Positions 58,956-64,000 of a stretch of DNA of 64,000 bases are shown piece by piece. Positions within the stretch are counted from its first letter, which is position 1. Every line of letters starts with the position of its first letter. A model generated the notes under the pieces. It had not been told where the DNA came from and made no database searches. It saw only the letters and a program-made list of their open reading frames with translations. The position numbers were made by a program, and so were the translations under genes. This stretch comes from Lachnospiraceae bacterium (GTDB taxonomy: Bacteria; Bacillota_A; Clostridia; Lachnospirales; Lachnospiraceae): the NCBI GenBank assembly GCA_024683935.1, contig JAIKXV010000073.1, positions 1 through 64,000 of the forward strand, read 5' to 3'.

Positions 58956-60173
58956 ATGAACGAATCAGTTACGAAGAAAAAGAATATGATGCCAACCATA
59001 CTCGGTATGGCTGCATTATTCATATTTATAATACTTATAGAAAATATCAGGAGTGTATTTCCCGGGCTTCCCATGATCTTTGATCCCATGAGCCCGTTAT
59101 TCACGGTATTAAAAAAAGCCGCGGTCTATTCCCTGGTGGCGGTTTCGATGAACCTCCTAAACGGTTTTACGGGGCTCTTTTCCCTGGGACAGGCCGGATT
59201 TATGCTTCTTGGCGCATACACCTATGCAATACTTACCGTGCCTACGGCGATGAAGGATCAGGTCTACTATCTTTTCGGAGGCTGCGCTTTCCAGTTTTCC
59301 CTAGTTGATGCATTTCAGGGGATCTTCGGGGCAACCGGCGTCGGATATGCGGTAAGCATGATCTTAGCCTGCCTTATAGCGATAATACTCGCCGGAGCGG
59401 TTGCCGGATTCTTTGCCTTTCTGATAGGATTTCCGGTGCTCCGCTTAAAGAGCGATTATCTTGCCATCGCAACTCTCGGCTTTGCCGAGATCCTTCGCGC
59501 CATCTTCCAGTGGCAGACCCTGGGGCCTGTTACCAACGGCGCAAATATGATAAAGGGCTTCCCCACATTTACGAGCTTTAATATCACGGGACCGAACGGA
59601 GCAGTAATACTCCGGCTTTCTACCTTTGTTCCCTTCCTTATCACTTCGGTCTGCATAGCAATTATAGTGCTTCTTATCCATTCATCCTACGGACGGGCCT
59701 TTGTTTCCATCCGTGATGATGAGATCGCAGCCGAGGCCATGGGAATAAAGCTTTTCTCCCATAAGATGATGTCCTTCGTGATATCCAGCTTCTTTGCGGG
59801 AGTCGGAGGAGCCATGTTTGCGATGTATGTGGCAAATGCCCAGGCAAAGGCCTTTACCTCCACGATGACCTACGAGATCCTTCTGATAGTCGTTATCGGA
59901 GGAATAGGTTCTGTATCCGGTTCTGTAATAGCTACCTTCCTCTATGTCGTATGTTCAGAGTGGTGGCTCAGGTTCCTTGACAGCGAACAGTATATAGGCG
60001 GCTTCAAGGTGCCCCTTCTCAGAAACGGTTTCAGAATGGTGGTATTCTCCATCGTTATCATGATAATAGTGCTTTTCTTCTCCCAGGGTATCATGGGTAA
60101 CAGGGAGATAGATTTCGGAGCCCTGTTCAACAGGAAGAAAAAAGAAGATAAAGCTGAAAGGAAAGAGAAATGA
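58956..60173 (+). CDS. livM: Branched-chain amino-acid ABC permease LivM
   Basis: 405 residues, about ten helices: NLLNGFTGLFSLGQAGFMLL, FPVLRLKSDYLAIATLGFAE, GRAFVSIRDDEIAAEAMGI and LLIVVIGGIGSVSGSVI. GTGGAG before ATG 58956 selects it over ATG 58914, which lies in livH. The N-terminal 30 residues and charged tail are cytoplasmic. The stop overlaps livG by four bases. Confidence 0.95.
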   Translation: MNESVTKKKNMMPTILGMAALFIFIILIENIRSVFPGLPMIFDPMSPLFTVLKKAAVYSLVAVSMNLLNGFTGLFSLGQAGFMLLGAYTYAILTVPTAMKDQVYYLFGGCAFQFSLVDAFQGIFGATGVGYAVSMILACLIAIILAGAVAGFFAFLIGFPVLRLKSDYLAIATLGFAEILRAIFQWQTLGPVTNGANMIKGFPTFTSFNITGPNGAVILRLSTFVPFLITSVCIAIIVLLIHSSYGRAFVSIRDDEIAAEAMGIKLFSHKMMSFVISSFFAGVGGAMFAMYVANAQAKAFTSTMTYEILLIVVIGGIGSVSGSVIATFLYVVCSEWWLRFLDSEQYIGGFKVPLLRNGFRMVVFSIVIMIIVLFFSQGIMGNREIDFGALFNRKKKEDKAERKEK

Positions 60174-61033
60174 GCGATAAAGCAGCAGAAAAGATCGCTT
60201 TGCATATAGAAAACGTCACGATGCAGTTCGGCGGAGTGGTGAGCGTTAACAACCTGTCGATAGACGTGCCGGAGCATCAGATAATAGCTCTTATCGGGCC
60301 GAACGGTGCGGGTAAGACCACGGCTTTTAACTGCATTACCGGAGTGTATCAGCCTACCAACGGACTGATAGAATTTAACGGAACTCCCATGGTCAGGAAT
60401 TTCCCCAAGGGAAAGGACGCGAGGAACTACAAGGGAGAAAATGCCGATAAATACAAGGGTCAGGCGGTGCTTGCACCCACTCCCGACGAGATCACGAAGC
60501 TCGGGATCGCCAGGACCTTCCAGAATATCAGGCTCTGGAAGAGCATGACGGTATTTGAGAATGTTCTGACCGCAAAGCACATGAGGGCAAAGCAGAACGT
60601 TTTCTCCGCAACCTTCAGGGGAAATATGTCGGAAGAAAAGCGGATGAGGGAGGAGACAATGGAGCTCCTTAAGGAGCAGGGGCTGGATTCCTTTAAGGAT
60701 GAGCCCGCCACAAGCCTTCCTTACGGACTGCAGAGGAGACTGGAGATCGCGAGGGCGCTTGCCACTGATCCCACGCTGCTCCTTCTTGACGAGCCCGCTG
60801 CAGGAATGAACCCCCAGGAAACGATAGAGCTTGCGGACTTTGTTCATGAGATCCGGGAAAAATACAACCTTACCGTATTTCTTATCGAGCATCACATGGA
60901 TCTCGTCATGAATATCTCGGATTACATCTATGTTATCGATTTCGGCAGCGAGATCGCAAGAGGAATTCCGGATGAGATACAGTCGAACCAGAAGGTTATA
61001 GAGGCGTATCTCGGGGTGTCGGAAGAAGAGTAG
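60170..61033 (+). CDS. livG: Branched-chain amino-acid ABC ATPase LivG
   Basis: 287 residues: Walker A GPNGAGKTTAFN, Q-loop region GIARTFQNIRLWKSMTVFEN, signature SLPYGLQRRLEIARALA, Walker B LLLLDEPAAGMNP and switch His in LIEHHMDLVM. An insert of about 30 residues (NFPKGKDARNYKGENADKYK) lies between Walker A and the Q-loop, longer than in E. coli LivG (about 255). ATGA overlap with livM. Confidence 0.95.
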   Translation: MSDKAAEKIALHIENVTMQFGGVVSVNNLSIDVPEHQIIALIGPNGAGKTTAFNCITGVYQPTNGLIEFNGTPMVRNFPKGKDARNYKGENADKYKGQAVLAPTPDEITKLGIARTFQNIRLWKSMTVFENVLTAKHMRAKQNVFSATFRGNMSEEKRMREETMELLKEQGLDSFKDEPATSLPYGLQRRLEIARALATDPTLLLLDEPAAGMNPQETIELADFVHEIREKYNLTVFLIEHHMDLVMNISDYIYVIDFGSEIARGIPDEIQSNQKVIEAYLGVSEEE

Positions 61034-61053
61034 AAAGGTTTTGGTGTTGCAGC

Positions 61054-61773
61054 ATGCAGGACTGTGTTCTGAAAATAGATAATCTGGAAGTGAGCTACGG
61101 CGGCATAGAGGCTGTCCGCGGCATCAGCTTTGAAGTAAATAAAGGAGAGATCGTTACCCTTATCGGTGCGAACGGTGCCGGAAAAAGCTCCACACTCCGT
61201 ACCATTTCAGGTCTTGTGAAGCCGAAGGGCGGAAAAGTAACCTTCATGGGCGAAGATATCACCGGCAAGGATTCGGCGGATATCGTGTCAAAGGGACTTA
61301 TGATGGTGCCGGAAGGACGCCGCATCTTCCCCAACCTTACGGTACTGGAGAACCTGAAGGTTGGAGCCTATCTCAGAAAGGACGATTTAGATTCCGATCT
61401 GGAGATGGTATTTAACTATTTCCCGAGGCTGAAGGAGAGATCCTGGCAGGCGGGAGGAACATTATCCGGCGGAGAACAGCAGATGCTGGCTGTGGGCCGG
61501 GCACTGATGGGAAAGCCGAAGCTTCTTATGATGGACGAGCCCTCCCTCGGACTCGCTCCGATAGTAGTGCAGGGAATATTTGAGATCATTAATGAGATCC
61601 ACGCATCGGGCGCAACGGTACTCCTTATAGAGCAGAATGCAAATATGGCTCTTCATGTGGCTGACAGGGCCTATGTTATTGAAAACGGAAAGATCTCTCT
61701 CTCCGGAACGGGTAAAGAGCTTTTGGAAGATGAGAATGTGAAGGCCGCATATCTTGGCAGCAAGGGAAAATAA
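61054..61773 (+). CDS. livF: Branched-chain amino-acid ABC ATPase LivF
   Basis: 239 residues: Walker [36 protein letters not shown], signature [17 protein letters not shown], Walker [14 protein letters not shown] and [18 protein letters not shown]. Normal length. It closes the liv operon; leuC follows after 44 bases with no clear terminator between them, so readthrough is possible. Confidence 0.95.
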   Translation: MQDCVLKIDNLEVSYGGIEAVRGISFEVNKGEIVTLIGANGAGKSSTLRTISGLVKPKGGKVTFMGEDITGKDSADIVSKGLMMVPEGRRIFPNLTVLENLKVGAYLRKDDLDSDLEMVFNYFPRLKERSWQAGGTLSGGEQQMLAVGRALMGKPKLLMMDEPSLGLAPIVVQGIFEIINEIHASGATVLLIEQNANMALHVADRAYVIENGKISLSGTGKELLEDENVKAAYLGSKGK

Positions 61774-61817
61774 TACAGCATTTACGGAGATCCGGAACTC
61801 CGGGAGGATATATAACA

Positions 61818-63071
61818 ATGGGAATGACAATGACGCAGAAGATCCTCGCAGCACATGCGGGACTTGATAAGGTGAAGGCGGGCCAGCTAATCGAAGCCAA
61901 TCTGGACCTGGTCCTCGGAAATGATATCACCACCCCCGTTGCGATAAACGTAATGGACGGTATAGATAAGAAGACGGTTTTCGATAAGGAAAAGATAGCC
62001 CTTGTAATGGACCACTTTATCCCGAATAAGGATATCAAGTCCGCCGAAAACTGCAAATGCTGCCGTGATTTTGCAGCAGAACACGATATAAAGAATTATT
62101 TCGACGTGGGAAAGATGGGAATAGAGCACGCCCTTCTTCCGGAAAGCGGACTGACGGTTGCGGGAGACTGCATAATAGGAGCTGATTCCCACACCTGTAC
62201 CTACGGCGCTCTCGGAGCCTTTTCCACAGGAGTCGGATCCACCGATATGGCTGCCGGCATGGCTACAGGAAAAGCCTGGTTCAAGGTGCCATCAGCCATT
62301 AAGTTCAACATCATCGGAAAGCCCTCCAAGTGGGTTTCCGGCAAGGATGTGATACTTCACATCATCGGTAAGATAGGCGTGGACGGAGCCCTCTACCGCT
62401 CAATGGAATTTACCGGCGAGGGTATCAAGAATCTCTCCATTGACGACCGCTTTACGATTGCAAATATGGCCATCGAGGCCGGCGGAAAGAACGGTATCTT
62501 CCCGGTGGACGATATAGCCATAGAATACATGAAAGCCCATGGAAACAGGCCTTACAAGGTATACGAGGCTGATCCCGACGCCGAATATGACGAAGAGTAC
62601 ACGATAGATCTTTCGGAACTTAAGCCCACCGTGGCCTTCCCCCATCTTCCGGAAAATACAAAGACGGTGGATGAGATAAAGGAAAAGATAGAGATACAGC
62701 AGTCGGTCATCGGATCCTGCACCAACGGAAGGATCAGTGACCTTCGGATCGCTGCGGAGATAATAAGGGGTAAAAAAATCGCGGACAATGTGCGCTGTAT
62801 CGTGATCCCCGGTACCCAGAAGATCTACCTGAAGGCCCTGGAAGAAGGACTTATCAGGGACTTTATCGAGGCCGGAGCTGTGGTTTCCACTCCCACCTGC
62901 GGTCCCTGTCTCGGAGGATATATGGGTATACTCGCTAAGGGAGAGAGATGTATCTCGACCACTAACAGGAATTTCGTGGGACGTATGGGCCACACCGAAT
63001 CCGAGGTTTATCTTGCGAGCCCCGCAGTGGCGGCAGCATCGGCTGTGGCAGGTTTTATTACGGCACCCTGA
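61818..63071 (+). CDS. leuC: 3-isopropylmalate dehydratase large subunit
   Basis: Isomerises 2- and 3-isopropylmalate in leucine synthesis with a 4Fe-4S cluster. 417 residues, the shorter bacterial/archaeal type: [50 protein letters not shown] and [18 protein letters not shown] with the cluster cysteines. GGGAGG precedes ATG 61818. Homoaconitase-like activity cannot be ruled out from sequence, but leuD and the liv genes support leucine. Confidence 0.93.
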   Translation: MGMTMTQKILAAHAGLDKVKAGQLIEANLDLVLGNDITTPVAINVMDGIDKKTVFDKEKIALVMDHFIPNKDIKSAENCKCCRDFAAEHDIKNYFDVGKMGIEHALLPESGLTVAGDCIIGADSHTCTYGALGAFSTGVGSTDMAAGMATGKAWFKVPSAIKFNIIGKPSKWVSGKDVILHIIGKIGVDGALYRSMEFTGEGIKNLSIDDRFTIANMAIEAGGKNGIFPVDDIAIEYMKAHGNRPYKVYEADPDAEYDEEYTIDLSELKPTVAFPHLPENTKTVDEIKEKIEIQQSVIGSCTNGRISDLRIAAEIIRGKKIADNVRCIVIPGTQKIYLKALEEGLIRDFIEAGAVVSTPTCGPCLGGYMGILAKGERCISTTNRNFVGRMGHTESEVYLASPAVAAASAVAGFITAP

Positions 63072-63135
63072 GCGGAGCGCACAATGCATCCTGAGTGCAG
63101 CGTGCATCATGTCATCATGAGCGGAGCGCGAAGGA
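63066..63135. repeat. Dispersed-repeat-like sequence between leuC and leuD
   Basis: GAGCGGAGCGC occurs twice (about 63070 and 63119) with CATCCTGAGTGCAGCGTGCA between. The second copy continues ATGAGCGGAGCGCGAAGGAT, close to the CATCCTGAGCGGAGCGCGAAGGATCT-type dispersed repeat known from many bacteria. Confidence 0.55.
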
Positions 63136-63169
63136 TCTTAAGTATACAAAACAGAAGGGCAGATACAGT

Positions 63170-63652
63170 ATGAAAGCAAAAGGCAGAGTTTTTAAATACG
63201 GGGACAACGTGGATACGGATGTTATAATCCCCGCAAGATATCTCAATATACAGGATAAAAAGGAGCTTTCCTCCCACGCCATGGAGGATATAGACAAGGA
63301 TTTTGTGAAGAACATGAACCCGGGAGATATTATGGTGGCCAGGAAGAATTTCGGCTGCGGCTCCTCCCGCGAGCATGCTCCCATGGTCATAAAGGAGTCC
63401 GGGATCAGCTGTGTTATAGCCGATACCTTTGCCCGGATCTTTTTCAGAAATGCGATTAATATAGGACTTCCCATCCTTGAGTGCCCCGAGGCCGCAGAGG
63501 CCATCAGTGCCGGAGATGAGGTGGAGGTGGATTTCGATACCGGAGTCATCACCGACATCACCACGGGAAAAAGCTTCAGTGCGGAGCCCTTCCCTGAATT
63601 CATGCAGAAGATCATTAATTCCAACGGGCTTGTCGGATATATTAATTCCTGA
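63170..63652 (+). CDS. leuD: 3-isopropylmalate dehydratase small subunit
   Basis: 160 residues, the swivel domain that pairs with Leu[38 protein letters not shown] and [16 protein letters not shown] 63170 is the family start. An upstream in-frame ATG at 63095 would read through the repeat and is rejected. No obvious ribosome site; AAGGGCAG at 63155 is weak. Confidence 0.94.
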   Translation: MKAKGRVFKYGDNVDTDVIIPARYLNIQDKKELSSHAMEDIDKDFVKNMNPGDIMVARKNFGCGSSREHAPMVIKESGISCVIADTFARIFFRNAINIGLPILECPEAAEAISAGDEVEVDFDTGVITDITTGKSFSAEPFPEFMQKIINSNGLVGYINS

Positions 63653-63694
63653 GTGTCATTAACCGTTTTGAAAACACAATATTTTGTAATAAAA

Positions 63695-63731
63695 GGCCAT
63701 ATGTGATAGAATATCTCGTATGGTCTTTTTT
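63695..63731 (+). terminator. Rho-independent terminator after leuD
   Basis: GGCCATATG (63695-63703) pairs with CGTATGGTC (63717-63725, two G-T), then six T. Confidence 0.75.
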
Positions 63732-63783
63732 GTTTTTAAGACCGTTAATTCAGATTTGATGTGACTCGGGAGGGTTTAAAGGA

Positions 63784-64000
63784 TTGAATATCATCGGAGC
63801 GGTTTTGATGGGAATATTGCAGGGACTGACAGAGTTCCTTCCGGTTTCTTCGTCCGGACATCTGGCAATATTCCAGAATCTTTTTCATATAGGAAACGGG
63901 GTGGAGGACCTCTTTTTATTTGATATACTGCTGCATATCGGTACCCTTGCAGCTATATTTGTGGTCTTCTACAAGGATATCTTCAAGCTTATAAAAGAGG
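63784..64000 (+). CDS. uppP: Undecaprenyl-diphosphatase, N-terminal part
   Basis: The gene is cut by the window end after 72 codons. The reading NIIGAVLMGILQGLTEFLPV, then SSSGHLAIFQN, contains the BacA/UppP motif with the catalytic Glu, and two helices follow. It recycles the C55 carrier lipid for wall synthesis. TTG 63784 is the likely start because GGGAGG lies eleven bases upstream and residues before ATG 63808 match the family. Confidence 0.9.
   Translation, partial: MNIIGAVLMGILQGLTEFLPVSSSGHLAIFQNLFHIGNGVEDLFLFDILLHIGTLAAIFVVFYKDIFKLIKE

Noticed and set aside
59942..60895. Minus-strand frame of 317 codons opposite livM and livG
   Set aside because: Both plus-strand genes are certain and this frame has no domain or ribosome site.
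1..64000. tRNA, rRNA, CRISPR array, insertion sequence or prophage
   Set aside because: No cloverleaf with a TTCGA arm, no rRNA segment, no regularly spaced short repeats and no transposase, integrase or phage structural gene was seen.

Overview
The window reads as a chromosomal segment of an anaerobic, motile, Gram-positive clostridium, most likely a Lachnospiraceae member. The signs are a complete Rnf complex with an ApbE flavin transferase, the redox repressor Rex, a sodium-pumping decarboxylase gene set, the cmk-ispH-rpsA order, strong AGGAGG-type ribosome sites, chemotaxis and flagellin-modification genes, and the AP-rich linkers of gut and rumen clostridia. No rRNA, tRNA, CRISPR array, insertion sequence or prophage was found. 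It is gene-dense core genome with a few odd islands.

Layout. 1-11421: a truncated Ig-like surface protein, a MATE exporter, NADP isocitrate dehydrogenase, an ABC-F ATPase, Rex, a coiled-coil protein, NAD(P)H-hydrate repair, alanine racemase, a CorC-like CBS protein and YebC. 11403-15506: hairpin-rich tandem repeats, two unknown proteins, a phosphoesterase and the condensin subunits ScpA and ScpB. 15544-21129: a decarboxylase/transcarboxylase operon with two carboxyltransferases, one biotin carrier, a lipoprotein-like gamma subunit and a membrane beta subunit. 21189-29304: TetR and RpiR regulators, a flavoprotein, a secreted phosphatase, cmk, ispH, rpsA and cheR. 29365-38260: yprB-like nuclease divergent from rnfCDGEAB-apbE, then a GH25-like protein. 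38261-41865: an anomalous 0.5 kb stretch, nagA, an AP2/HNH-like protein and a cell-wall hydrolase. 42003-56458: threonine synthase, an RsbW/STAS pair, CheX and a response regulator, citrate synthase, an MFS protein with sensor domains, an RsbU-type phosphatase, an orphan BMP lipoprotein, a FliB-like protein, a ferredoxin-type DUF362 protein and a SIMPL protein. 56552-64000: branched-chain amino-acid uptake (livJHMGF), leuCD and the start of uppP.

The genes fit a fermentative cell that balances NADH through Rex and Rnf, builds sodium or proton gradients with Rnf and the decarboxylase, makes 2-oxoglutarate through citrate synthase and isocitrate dehydrogenase, and imports or makes branched-chain amino acids. 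Between 42 and 54 kb the window is rich in signalling parts.

Most unusual: (1) a three-hairpin intergenic repeat in three copies whose stems differ by compensatory changes; (2) promoters whose -10 box lies about 6-8 bases before a start codon (rex, yprB, a leader ORF before livJ), which predicts leaderless mRNAs; (3) opposed, overlapping rnf and yprB promoters; (4) an MFS transporter fused to two extracytoplasmic sensor regions; (5) an AP2-HNH-AP2 protein that looks like a domesticated homing endonuclease. All are readings from sequence alone; no database search was possible.
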